Shown: positions 50,092 to 58,045 of the stretch, one piece after another | Position numbering within the stretch: position 1 is the stretch's first letter | How the letters are laid out: every line of letters begins with the position of its first letter | Assembly (NCBI RefSeq): GCF_025061645.1 | Contig: NZ_JANYMP010000012.1 | Span: 62,001-126,000, forward strand | Reading direction: 5' to 3' | From: Umezawaea endophytica | Lineage (GTDB): Bacteria > Actinomycetota > Actinomycetes > Mycobacteriales > Pseudonocardiaceae | DNA length: 64,000 nt | Notes under the pieces: model-generated | Told to the model about the DNA's origin: nothing | What the model saw: only the letters and a program-made list of their open reading frames with translations | Databases searched by the model: none | Program-made: the position numbers and the translations under genes

Positions 50092-51528
50092 TCACGAGTA
50101 CTTCCGCGTGCACACGCCGTTGCCGCCGTCGAAGAAGCCGTCCCGGAACGCCTCGACACGGGCGAACCCGGACGGCACCACGTCACCGTTCACGTCGGCG
50201 GCGATCAGGCTCTTGTCCGCCAGCAGTTCCGCCACGGCCTCGTCCAGGTCCCCTGCGGACAACCGAAGCTTCGACGTGCTCTTCGTGGTGGTCCCGGCCC
50301 ACGCCCCGGTGAGGCAGGCGGTCCTCAACCCGGCGGCGGGCCCGTCCAGCGGGTACCCGGTCGCCTTCTGGATCGACAGCGTGAACCTCGACGCGATCTC
50401 GGCGAACGCCGCGAAGTCCCCGATCCCGCCCTTCTGGCCCCTCTTCGGCACAGCCCCGATCTTCGTCAGCTCCTCCAGGTTGAGCGACACCTGGTTGGTG
50501 CTGGGGCAGTAGGCGGCAGGTGACGTCGTCTTCGCGTCGGGGCAGGAGTCCGCGCCCTCCTTGAACGCGGGCGGCGCGGCCCCGGTCTGCTTGTACGCGT
50601 CCCGCAGGCTGCTCTCCAGCACGTCGAGGTTCTTCCGCTCGGCGACGGCGATCTGCCCCTTGTCCTGGTCGTCCGGGCTGAACGTCTGCTGGGTGATCCG
50701 CTCCTTGATCTCCGCCTCGTCGATCCGGGCGCACCGGGCCGGATCGGCCGAGAACCCGAACTGGAACGCCGCCACGCGGTCGAACGCGCTCCCGTGCGCG
50801 CCCTGCTTCTCCGCGCTCGTCCCGGCCGCGTCGCGGATGAAGAACATGGTCGCCAGCACCTGGTTCAGGCCCGGTCCGGTCGAGAGCCGGAAGTGCTCGG
50901 ACTTGCCCTCGGCGATCCAGCGGAAGAAGTTCCCCGCGTAGCAGTCGGCCTGCTGCTCCTTGATGATCGTCGCCGTGCCCTGGGTGATGCCGCTCTCCGC
51001 GCCCAGCTTGTACTGCACCGCGTGCCCCGTCTCGTGCGCCAAGACGGTCACCACCGACATGGGGCCGAACGAGTCGTTGAGCATCGGCAGGAGGTCGCCG
51101 CGGTCCCACGCGATGCTGTCGTCCAGCGAGCAGTAGAACGCGTTGGCGACGCCCGCGGTGCTGGTGCGGCAGATCTGGACGCCCTCGCCGGTCGAGTCGT
51201 AGGAGACGAGGCGCTTCACCGGCTCGAACGGCTTGCCCTTGAAGTTCGCGGGCATCGCCTCGGTCCAGTACTTCTCGACGTCGGCGAGCGCGTTCAGCGC
51301 CAGCCGGTCCATCTCGCCGCCGTCACCGTTCTCCACGGGGAGGGTCGCGTCCGGCACACCGGGGATCGGGCCGCTCTCGCCGGTGGTGATGTCGAGGCCC
51401 GCGACCTTCGAGACGTCGGGGTGTTCGGCCTTCGGCGTGCCGCTGAGGGTGTTCGCGCAGCCCCCGAGCAGCCCCGCCACCGACACCGTCGCGACGAGCG
51501 CCGCACCTCGCCAAGCCCGCCGCGCCAT
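50092..51528 (-). CDS. Neutral zinc metallopeptidase lipoprotein
   Basis: A 478-residue exported lipoprotein with lipobox LLGGC. The zinc site is HETGH: His165, Glu166 and His169 in VLAHETGHAVQYKLG, followed by the third-ligand region EQQADCYAGNFFRW. The arrangement agrees with the putative neutral zinc metallopeptidase family (PF04228), enlarged by a C-terminal domain of about 200 residues. Several Cys suggest disulfides. The ATG at 51528 is supported by the position of the signal peptide. The gene behind it in the same direction, 93 bases upstream, encodes a paralogue, so a local duplication has occurred. Substrates are unknown. Confidence 0.86.
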   Translation of the reverse strand: MARRAWRGAALVATVSVAGLLGGCANTLSGTPKAEHPDVSKVAGLDITTGESGPIPGVPDATLPVENGDGGEMDRLALNALADVEKYWTEAMPANFKGKPFEPVKRLVSYDSTGEGVQICRTSTAGVANAFYCSLDDSIAWDRGDLLPMLNDSFGPMSVVTVLAHETGHAVQYKLGAESGITQGTATIIKEQQADCYAGNFFRWIAEGKSEHFRLSTGPGLNQVLATMFFIRDAAGTSAEKQGAHGSAFDRVAAFQFGFSADPARCARIDEAEIKERITQQTFSPDDQDKGQIAVAERKNLDVLESSLRDAYKQTGAAPPAFKEGADSCPDAKTTSPAAYCPSTNQVSLNLEELTKIGAVPKRGQKGGIGDFAAFAEIASRFTLSIQKATGYPLDGPAAGLRTACLTGAWAGTTTKSTSKLRLSAGDLDEAVAELLADKSLIAADVNGDVVPSGFARVEAFRDGFFDGGNGVCTRKYS

Positions 51529-51621
51529 CCCAGGGTCCCCATTCCGGTCCGCGTTCCGCCTGCTTCCGCGCACCCTACTTGGTCCATCCGAGTGAGATGC
51601 CGTGCCCGAAGTGTGAGCTGA

Positions 51622-53010
51622 TCAGCGGATGCCGCAGGCCTTGTCGCCGTCGAACACGCCCGCGCGGAACACCTCGACCCGCTTGAACCCCGGCTCCAGG
51701 CCCGAACGGCCCTTCGCGTCGCGGGTCGGGAAGTTCGCCGCCAGCAGCACCTGGACGGCCTCGTCCATGTCGCCGGGGGAGAGCCCGAAACCCTCCTTGC
51801 GGTCCAGGACGACGCCCGTGTACGCGCCCGCCATGCACAGCGCGTTGCTGCCCGCGGCGGCCCCGTCGGTCTGCTTCCCGGCCTGCGCCAGCGCGGACAG
51901 CCCGTACCGGCTGGCCATCAGCAGACCGGTCGCGTAGTCGCCGATCTGCTCGTGCAGCTTTCGCAGGTCGCCCTCGACGTCGATCTCGACGGCCTTGTCG
52001 TCCTTGCAGAACGCCACCGGGCCCTGGTCGCCGGAGCAGTCCGGCTCCTGCCCGACCTTCGTCGACTTGGGCGGCACCCACGTCTTGCCGATCGACGTGA
52101 GCACACCCTGGTAGTAGGCGCTCAGGTCCGGCGTCAACTGGACGATCATGTCGTCGAACGGCAGGTTCCCGCCGCGGTCGCGGTCGGCGACGTTGGTGAA
52201 CGTCGACTGCGTGAACACCCGGTTCTGCACGGTCATCGCGCCGCAGAACTTCGCGTCCTTCTGGAACCCGTCCTGGAACGCCGACACGCGGTCGAACGCG
52301 TTGCCGTGCGCCTGCTGGTCGGTCGGCGACGTCCCGACCGGGTCGCGGAACGTGATCAGCGCGCCGAGCGCGGAGTCCAGCGCGTCCTGCCCGATGTCCA
52401 GCGACTTCGACTTCCCGTCGGCGACCCACTTCGTGAACGACCCGGCGAAGCAGTCCGCCATCGCCTCGGTGAGGATCGTCGGGAACTTGCCGGGGTTGGC
52501 GCGCTCGGACTCGGGCGTGATGCCCATCCGCTTCTGCACCGCGTGGCCCATCTCGTGCGCCAGCACGATCACCACGGCCGCGTCGCCGAACTTGTCCTGG
52601 AGCACCGGCAGCAGCGCGGCGCGGTCGTACGCGACCGCGTCCGCCGACGGGCAGTAGAACGCGTTGCCCTCGACGTCCGACGCCTTCTCCGTACACGGCG
52701 GCGGCTTCGCCGACGCGTCCGCGGTGTCGACGGAAAAGATGCCGCCGCTCAACGGCGTCCACGGCTTGCCGAACGTGGCGGGGAACGCCTCGTCCCAGAA
52801 CCGGTCGATGTCGGCCAGGGCCGTCCCGGCGAGCTGGTCGATCTGCCCGCCGTCGCTGCCCCGGATGACGCCGGTCGACGTCGTGTCGCGTTCCACGACC
52901 CGTGCCGCCTTGGGCTGGCCGCTGACCGCGACCGTGCACCCGCTGCCGACCGTCGCGACCGCCGTCACCAGCGCCGCGAGCCGGACCAGCCGTCCTGATC
53001 GGTGTCGCAT
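51622..53010 (-). CDS. Neutral zinc metallopeptidase lipoprotein (paralogue)
   Basis: A 462-residue lipoprotein with lipobox VGSGC. The zinc-binding sequence is HEMGH: His152, Glu153 and His156 in VLAHEMGHAVQKRMG, and the third-ligand region is TEAMADCFAGSFTKW. The protein aligns with the downstream metallopeptidase throughout, sharing AHGNAFDRVSAFQDGF (versus AHGSAFDRVAAFQFGF) and the closing KRVEVFRAGVFDGDKAC (versus ARVEAFRDGFFDGGNGVC), so the two are paralogues. The catalytic residues are intact in both. Each is probably anchored on the outer face of the cell membrane. The ATG at 53010 begins a normal signal peptide. Confidence 0.87.
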   Translation of the reverse strand: MRHRSGRLVRLAALVTAVATVGSGCTVAVSGQPKAARVVERDTTSTGVIRGSDGGQIDQLAGTALADIDRFWDEAFPATFGKPWTPLSGGIFSVDTADASAKPPPCTEKASDVEGNAFYCPSADAVAYDRAALLPVLQDKFGDAAVVIVLAHEMGHAVQKRMGITPESERANPGKFPTILTEAMADCFAGSFTKWVADGKSKSLDIGQDALDSALGALITFRDPVGTSPTDQQAHGNAFDRVSAFQDGFQKDAKFCGAMTVQNRVFTQSTFTNVADRDRGGNLPFDDMIVQLTPDLSAYYQGVLTSIGKTWVPPKSTKVGQEPDCSGDQGPVAFCKDDKAVEIDVEGDLRKLHEQIGDYATGLLMASRYGLSALAQAGKQTDGAAAGSNALCMAGAYTGVVLDRKEGFGLSPGDMDEAVQVLLAANFPTRDAKGRSGLEPGFKRVEVFRAGVFDGDKACGIR

Positions 53011-53084
53011 CAGCCCATTGTGCCCGGCGAAACGACCGGACGGTGTCAAAGTGCTGATAGCGCGACGACCGCCACGTCCGCTTG

Positions 53085-53096
53085 TACCCTCCGCAC
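53085..53096 (+). promoter_or_regulatory. Candidate leaderless promoter
   Basis: TACCCT at 53085-53090 is followed by exactly 6 bases and the ATG at 53097, the same spacing as at 41741. No ribosome-binding site is present. Confidence 0.5.
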
Positions 53097-53567
53097 ATGC
53101 CGTGGCTGCCCGCTGACTTCACCCACCCGACCACCGTCCCGGTCGCGGAGGACCGCCACCTCCGCCCCATCAGGGCGACGGACGTCGACCTGGACTACCC
53201 ACTGGTCATGGGCGCGCGGGAGCGGCTCTGGGCCGTCTACGGCGAGGCGTGGGGCTGGCCCCCGGCGACCATGACGCACGAGGAGGACCGCGTCGACCTC
53301 GCCCGCCACGAGCGCGAGGCGAACGAGCACAAGTCGTTCAACTACGCCTTGTTCAACACCGACGAGACGGAACTCTTCGGCTGCGTCTACGTCGACCCGC
53401 CGCAGAAGCAGGGCGGCGACGCCGAGATCTCCTGGTGGACGGTCGACGACACCGACCTGGACACCTTCGTCCCGACCTGGATCGCGAAGGCCTGGCCCTT
53501 CACCAACCCCTGCCACGTCGGCCGCGACCTGACGTGGACCGAGTGGATCGCGCTACCGGACCGCTAG
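53097..53567 (+). CDS. GNAT-like acetyltransferase family protein
   Basis: A 156-residue protein resembling GNAT acetyltransferases at its N-terminus (EDRHLRPIRATDVDLDYPLVM) and in the central strand ELFGCVYVDPPQKQGGDAEISWW. The usual acetyl-CoA pyrophosphate loop (R/Q-x-x-G-x-G/A) is not evident; the C-terminus instead has TFVPTWIAKAWPF. It may therefore be a divergent or non-catalytic member. It is a single gene with a leaderless promoter, between the metallopeptidase and cas6e genes. A weak 5-bp hairpin (53572-53585) lies just past the stop. Confidence 0.68.
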   Translation: MPWLPADFTHPTTVPVAEDRHLRPIRATDVDLDYPLVMGARERLWAVYGEAWGWPPATMTHEEDRVDLARHEREANEHKSFNYALFNTDETELFGCVYVDPPQKQGGDAEISWWTVDDTDLDTFVPTWIAKAWPFTNPCHVGRDLTWTEWIALPDR

Positions 53568-53613
53568 ACCGCTCGGTGCGCCGAGAACCGGGGATGTGGA
53601 AGGACTTCCGGAC

Positions 53614-54264
53614 TCATGCGTCCGCCACCGGCTCCAGACTGATCAGTCCACACCCGTAGGCCTTCGCCCGCCCGATCCCCCCGACGACCGCCGACGTGAA
53701 CGCCTCGGGATCCGTCACCACCAGGTGCCCGTCGAACCGCACGGCCTCAACGGTGATCTTCGTGGCCGCGTTCTTGCGCCCGACCAGCGTGGGGATGGGT
53801 GAGGGGGCCACATCAGGCTCCTCACCGGCCGACGGGATCACGAACCCGTGCTGCTTCCCCTTGCGCACCAACCACTCCACCTGCCGCTCGGGCTCCCGGT
53901 GCACCAACCGCTTCCGCGACCGGGCTTCACACCACGTCGGGTTGGCCACGATCCGAAACGCCAACCGCCGCCCAGGCACCACGGCGTCCAACACCGGCCG
54001 CAACGGCCGCACCTCGGCGGGCGCGGTCAGGTGCCCCTCCGGCAGCACCCCCCAGTCCGGCTCGGTACGGCTCTGCACGTACTGGACAAATCCGTCATTC
54101 GTGCTGTCCAACCGCCACAACACGGCATGCGCCTGCCGCGCGGGCGTGTCCTCGGTGATGTTCGGGAACGCCGACATCACGGTCCGGTGCATGTCGTGGA
54201 TGTTGGCGTGGTCGCGGCGGAACTCCCGCGATCCGGTGTTGATTTCAAGCTTGGTGAGGAACAC
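53614..54264 (-). CDS. cas6e: Cas6e CRISPR RNA endoribonuclease, isolated
   Basis: A 216-residue Cas6e (CasE/Cse3), the type I-E nuclease that cuts CRISPR repeat hairpins. It follows Thermus thermophilus Cse3 from end to end: MFLTKLEINTGSREFRRDHAN, then MHRTVMSAFPN with the catalytic His26, AVLWRLD, VQSRTEPDWGVL, LAFRIVANPT, ERQVEWL and the C-terminal Gly-rich loop GGIGRAKAYGCGLISLEPV. Residue 23, Tyr in T. thermophilus, is His here. No cas1, cas2, cas3, cas5, cas7, cse1 or cse2 and no repeat-spacer array exist in the window. The frame is intact, so it may be retained for a purpose or be a recent remnant. Sequence behind its start looks decayed. Confidence 0.9.
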   Translation of the reverse strand: MFLTKLEINTGSREFRRDHANIHDMHRTVMSAFPNITEDTPARQAHAVLWRLDSTNDGFVQYVQSRTEPDWGVLPEGHLTAPAEVRPLRPVLDAVVPGRRLAFRIVANPTWCEARSRKRLVHREPERQVEWLVRKGKQHGFVIPSAGEEPDVAPSPIPTLVGRKNAATKITVEAVRFDGHLVVTDPEAFTSAVVGGIGRAKAYGCGLISLEPVADA

Positions 54265-54738
54265 GGTTCATCCCGATTCGGTGAGCGGACGAATACGGTT
54301 CCGACAATTGCAGCAAGATCAAGACCGAGCCTCCTGCCTGCTGGTATACCCCAGACGCCCGGTCTCGACCGTGTGCGATTGTCGAGATCGGCTATGTAAT
54401 CAGACCTCGTTCGAAACGTCTGCACATGAGCCGCGATATCGCCCTGAATGACGTTCTACTTCACCCGGTTGATGCAATAGGCAACGTTCGAACGAAAATT
54501 GGTCTAAAGGTGTTATCAAACTATTCCGCACTCTTGCGCACCACGGGCGGCCTGCTGCTACCCCATCGGGCAGGCGGTGTCGACGGGTTCCCGATGTTTG
54601 GGCGAGAAGTCGACAAATCCCTGTCAGGTGGTATTCGATGGGGGTCCACTCACGAAGACTTCGGTGGACAGATCGACCTCGCGGCCGGTGTACGCCCACG
54701 CCGACCAGCGCGAGTCCCCAACCGGAACGGGCTCCGCC
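54265..54738. other. Low-GC, probably decayed region upstream of cas6e
   Basis: No convincing gene is seen. From 54265 to about 54540 the GC content falls well below the window average and no frame shows codon bias. At about 54600-54735 the minus strand has an open stretch with strong G/C third positions encoding VPVGDSRWSAWAY and then VDLSTEVFVSGPPSNTT before a stop at about 54627. It lacks a start codon and ends abruptly at an upstream in-frame stop, so it looks like the C-terminal fragment of a lost gene. Confidence 0.5.
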
Positions 54739-55032
54739 GTGATGCTGACCCTAGGTCAACTGGCCCAGATCGGGCGCCTCCAGCACCTCTGCGAGGTGCG
54801 GGGGTGGCGGATGCAACTCAAGCGTTCGCAAGACCCACCACATGACGTCGACGAACTCGTGTACTTCAACGAGAACGGCTTGTGGCTGGACGTGTTGAGG
54901 GTCCGATCGGACACGGATGCTCAGGCGGCGAGACTGATCCGACAGTCCGTTGTGGAGAACAGGCCATGCGCGGTGTGGGAAGCGGAGGGCACGCTGGCAG
55001 AGGTGCTGGACCGCTTGATGGAACTCCGGTGA
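54739..55032 (+). CDS. Hypothetical small protein
   Basis: A 97-residue protein, MLTLGQLAQIGRLQHLCEVRG in its first part, then DELVYFNENGLWLDVLRVRSD and a C-terminal helix TLAEVLDRLMELR. It is soluble, with no signal peptide, metal site or known motif. GTG 54739 and ATG 54742 are adjacent possible starts; GGAAC lies 13 bases upstream, which is weak. G/C third positions are moderately favoured in this frame. It is divergent from cas6e across the decayed region and is followed by the repeat island. I do not recognise a family. Confidence 0.5.
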   Translation: MMLTLGQLAQIGRLQHLCEVRGWRMQLKRSQDPPHDVDELVYFNENGLWLDVLRVRSDTDAQAARLIRQSVVENRPCAVWEAEGTLAEVLDRLMELR

Positions 55033-55109
55033 GCAAGCGGCACGGGGTCGGCGGGTAGTTCGACCACCGGTAGCAAGCGCACGCACCGGTGCCTCTTCAC
55101 CTACAGGCC

Positions 55110-55238
55110 GACGCCAGCAGTAGCCGACCACCTGTGAAACCGGCGCCAGCGGTAGCCGACCACCCACGAAACCGGCGCCAGTAGTAGTTGACCACCCACG
55201 AAACCGGCGCCAGCAGCGGTTGACCGCTTACGAATCCG
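55110..55238. repeat. 32-bp tandem repeats, four units
   Basis: Four units begin at 55110, 55143, 55175 and 55207. The unit opens GCGCCAGCGGTAGCCGACCA and closes CCCACGAAACCG; the first has one extra base and the fourth is the most diverged. The plus strand is C/A-rich. The array stops 17 bases before the 119-bp palindromic element. Confidence 0.8.
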
Positions 55239-55255
55239 GACGCCGCCTACGCAGC

Positions 55256-55374
55256 GTGGCCGATTTTACTTGGGGGATTTGCCCCTTAAACTTGCGTCGG
55301 ACGGCGGCTTCACCTCCCCGCCGTTTTGGTCCGACGAAGGGGCAAATCTAGGGGCCCCAAGTCAAATCGGCCAC
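55256..55374 (-). repeat. 119-bp palindromic element, copy 2
   Basis: This is the inverted copy of the element at 34260-34378, of identical length. The ends (GTGGCCGATTTGACTTGGGG on the minus strand) and loop segments such as CAAGTTTAAGG are unchanged. Stem II reads ATTTGCCCCTT with AAGGGGCAAAT, stem III CGTCGGAC with GTCCGACG and the tip GGCGG with CCGCC. Every stem change is matched by a complementary change in the opposite arm. Confidence 0.88.
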
Positions 55375-55454
55375 ATCCTCGCTGGATCTCCGGTACGTCA
55401 CCCGACCCGGCTGGAAGCCTGGGGTCATCTCAACCTACGGGCACCCGCGGTGGT

Positions 55455-55570
55455 TCCCCCGCCACCCCGCTCGCGCAATTATTTCGATGCCTCGTTTGCT
55501 TTGTCAAGGCGGGAAAGATGCCTTGACAAAGCAAACGAGGCACGAAGGGCGCTGGGGATGGGGGCGGCGG
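55455..55570 (+). repeat. Palindromic repeat family 2, copy C
   Basis: This third copy has a perfect 23-bp stem (TGCCTCGTTTGC...TTGTCAAGGC with its complement) around GGGAAAGAT. Outer arms CCCCGCTCGC and CGCTGGGGATGGGGGC match copies A and B with a few changes. It lies 81 bases after the second 119-bp element, so members of both families share this island. Confidence 0.85.
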
Positions 55571-55639
55571 GGGAAGTGTGTGACGGGTCAGTTGCGTAGA
55601 TCCACTCCCGTTCCGTAGAACTCCAGCCCCGCAAAGGAA

Positions 55640-55830
55640 AAACGGCCACCCCCACACCAGGGACAGCCGCTCTCCTACCTCAACCCAAGCCCTCAAGCCC
55701 GGCCTTCAACCCAAGCCCTCAAGCCCAAGCCCAAGCCCTCAAGCCCAGCCCTAAAGCCGAGCCCTCAAGCCCAGACCCTCAAGCCCAGCCCCAAAACCCA
55801 GCCCTCAAACCCAAACCCTCAACCTCAAAT
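55640..55830. repeat. C/A-rich low-complexity tract
   Basis: About 190 bases of repeated CCCTCAAGCCCAGCC-like units (period about 10-16 bases) run up to the stop codon of glgB. The minus strand is correspondingly G/T-rich, like the tract at 16.3 kb. No protein-coding signal is evident. Confidence 0.65.
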
Positions 55831-58038
55831 CGGATCCTCAACCCCAACGTGCTCCCCCTCCGGAGCAAGCCAAAGCACCCCAGCCGGCGGCAACTGAAGC
55901 ACGGCGGACGCCTCCCTCCCATGCCAAGGATGCACCTCCGCCTCAACCGACCCCAGGTTCCCAACCCCAGACCCGCCATACACAGCCGAGTCGGTGTTCA
56001 CCACTTCCCGCCACCGCCCAGCCACCGGCAACCCAACCCGATAATCGTGATGCGGCTGCCCGGAGAAGTTGGCCACGCACACCAGGTGCGACCCGTCCTC
56101 ACCGATCCGCACGAACGACAGCACGTTCCCAGCCGAGTCGTTCGCGTCGATCCACGAGAACCCCTCAGGCTTGTTGTCCGCGCTGTACAGGGCTGGCGAG
56201 TCCCGGTAGACCCGGTTCAGGTCCCCGAGCAGCGTCCGAACGCCGCCGTGCAACTGCGTCTCCAGCAGGTGCCAGTCGAGGGACTTCGACTCCGACCACT
56301 CCTCGGGCTGGCCGAACTCGCCGCCCATGAACAGCAACTGCTTCCCCGGATGCGCCCACATGAAGGCGAGCAGCGACCGCAGGCCGGCAGCCTTGTTCCA
56401 GTCGTCCCCTGGCATCCGCTGCCACAGGGAACCCTTGCCGTGCACCACTTCGTCGTGCGACAGCGGGAGCACGAAGTTCTCGCTCCACGCGTACACCAGC
56501 GAGAACGTGATCTCGTTGTGGTGGAACGCGCGGTGGATGGGTTCGCGGCTCAGGTAGTGGAGCGTGTCGTGCATCCACCCCATGTTCCACTTGAACCCGA
56601 ACCCCAGACCGCCTAGGTGGGTGGGGCGGGAGACGCCCGGCCACGCCGTCGACTCCTCGGCGATCATCATGACGCCGGGGTGCCGTCGGTAGACGGTCGC
56701 GTTCAACTCCTGGAGGAACCGGACCGCGTCGAGGTTCTCCCGGCCGCCGTACTGGTTGGGCAGCCACTGCCCTTCCTCGCGCGAGTAGTCGAGGTACAGC
56801 ATCGAGGCCACGGCGTCGACCCGCAGGCCGTCCAGGTGGAACTCCTCGATCCAGTACAGGGCGTTCGCGACCAGGAAGTTGCGCACCTCGTTGCGGCCGA
56901 AGTCGAATACGAGCGTGCCCCAGTCCGGCTGCTCGCCGCGTCGGGGGTCGGCGTGCTCGTAGAGCGCCGTGCCGTCGAACTTCGCGAGTGCCCAACTGTC
57001 CTTCGGGAAGTGGGCGGGCACCCAGTCGACGATCACGCCGATGCCGCGCTGGTGCAGCGTGTCGACGAAGAACCGGAAGTCGTCGGGCGAGCCGAAGCGG
57101 GACGTCGGCGCGTAGTACGACGTGACCTGGTAGCCCCACGAGCCGCCGAACGGGTGCTCGGCGACCGGCAGGAGTTCGACGTGGGTGAAGCCGGTTTCGA
57201 CGACGTAGTCGGCGAGCTGCACCGCCAGTTCGCGGTAGCTCAGGCCGGGGCGCCAGGAACCGAGGTGGACCTCGTAGGTGCTGACCGGCGCGTTGATCCA
57301 CGTCGTGGCCTCGCGCTTGGTCTCCCACTCCGCGTCGGCCCACTCGTGGTTCGACACGGTCACGACGGACGCGGTCTGCGGCGGCACCTCGGTGCCGAAC
57401 GCCATCGGGTCGGCCTTCTCGTGCCACGCGCCGTCCGCGCCGAGGATGCGGAACTTGTACTTGGTGCCGACCGGGATGCCGGGGATGAAGACCTCCCAGA
57501 CACCGGACGACCCCAGCGAGCGCATCGGGTTCGCGCGGCCGTCCCAGCCGTCGAAGTCGCCGATCACGCGCACACCGCGCGCGGTCGGGGCCCAGACGGC
57601 GAACGAGGTGCCCTCGACGCGGCCGGACGGGGTGTCGTAGCCGCGGTGGTGGGCGCCCAGCACGTCCCACAGCCGTTCGTGCCTGCCCTCGCCGATCAGG
57701 TGCAGGTCCAGTTCGCCCACGGTCGGCAGCCAGCGGTACGGGTCGTCGACGGTGACGGTGTCGCTGTCGTAGTCGACCTCCAACCGGTAGTCGCCGGGGT
57801 GGCCGGGCAGCTTGCCCGCGAACAGGTTGTCGACGACGCGCGGGAGGTCCCACTTCTCGTCGCCCGCGACGACCGCGACGGACTTTGCGCCCGGTCGCAG
57901 CGCGCGGGCCACGACGGCGTCGCCGACGTGGTGCACACCCAGCACCGAGTGCGGATCGTGGTGCGCTCCGGCCAGCAGCCGGTCCACGTCGCTCGGCGGT
58001 GGTGCGGCGTCGGGAAGATCGGCCGGTTTGGCGTTCAC
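55825..58038 (-). CDS. glgB: 1,4-alpha-glucan branching enzyme GlgB
   Basis: A 737-residue GH13 branching enzyme that makes alpha-1,6 branches in glycogen-like glucan. It has two N-terminal beta-sandwich domains, the catalytic barrel and a C-terminal sandwich. The nucleophile is Asp408 in [19 protein letters not shown], the acid/base is Glu in [10 protein letters not shown] and the transition-state Asp is in [13 protein letters not shown]. The GTG at 58038 begins 7 bases after the maltokinase stop, so glgE, treS, mak and glgB form one leftward unit. In the GlgE pathway it branches the linear glucans made by GlgE. The last 100 codons drift toward A/C endings, like other genes next to the repeats. 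Confidence 0.96.
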   Translation of the reverse strand: MNAKPADLPDAAPPPSDVDRLLAGAHHDPHSVLGVHHVGDAVVARALRPGAKSVAVVAGDEKWDLPRVVDNLFAGKLPGHPGDYRLEVDYDSDTVTVDDPYRWLPTVGELDLHLIGEGRHERLWDVLGAHHRGYDTPSGRVEGTSFAVWAPTARGVRVIGDFDGWDGRANPMRSLGSSGVWEVFIPGIPVGTKYKFRILGADGAWHEKADPMAFGTEVPPQTASVVTVSNHEWADAEWETKREATTWINAPVSTYEVHLGSWRPGLSYRELAVQLADYVVETGFTHVELLPVAEHPFGGSWGYQVTSYYAPTSRFGSPDDFRFFVDTLHQRGIGVIVDWVPAHFPKDSWALAKFDGTALYEHADPRRGEQPDWGTLVFDFGRNEVRNFLVANALYWIEEFHLDGLRVDAVASMLYLDYSREEGQWLPNQYGGRENLDAVRFLQELNATVYRRHPGVMMIAEESTAWPGVSRPTHLGGLGFGFKWNMGWMHDTLHYLSREPIHRAFHHNEITFSLVYAWSENFVLPLSHDEVVHGKGSLWQRMPGDDWNKAAGLRSLLAFMWAHPGKQLLFMGGEFGQPEEWSESKSLDWHLLETQLHGGVRTLLGDLNRVYRDSPALYSADNKPEGFSWIDANDSAGNVLSFVRIGEDGSHLVCVANFSGQPHHDYRVGLPVAGRWREVVNTDSAVYGGSGVGNLGSVEAEVHPWHGREASAVLQLPPAGVLWLAPEGEHVGVEDPI

Positions 58039-58045
58039 GATTCCG

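Noticed and set aside
54290-54425. Minus-strand frame beginning MQTFRTRSDYIADLDNR upstream of cas6e, considered as a cas5e remnant
   Set aside because: Third positions show no bias and the sequence does not resemble the end of Cas5e; it is out of frame with cas6e.
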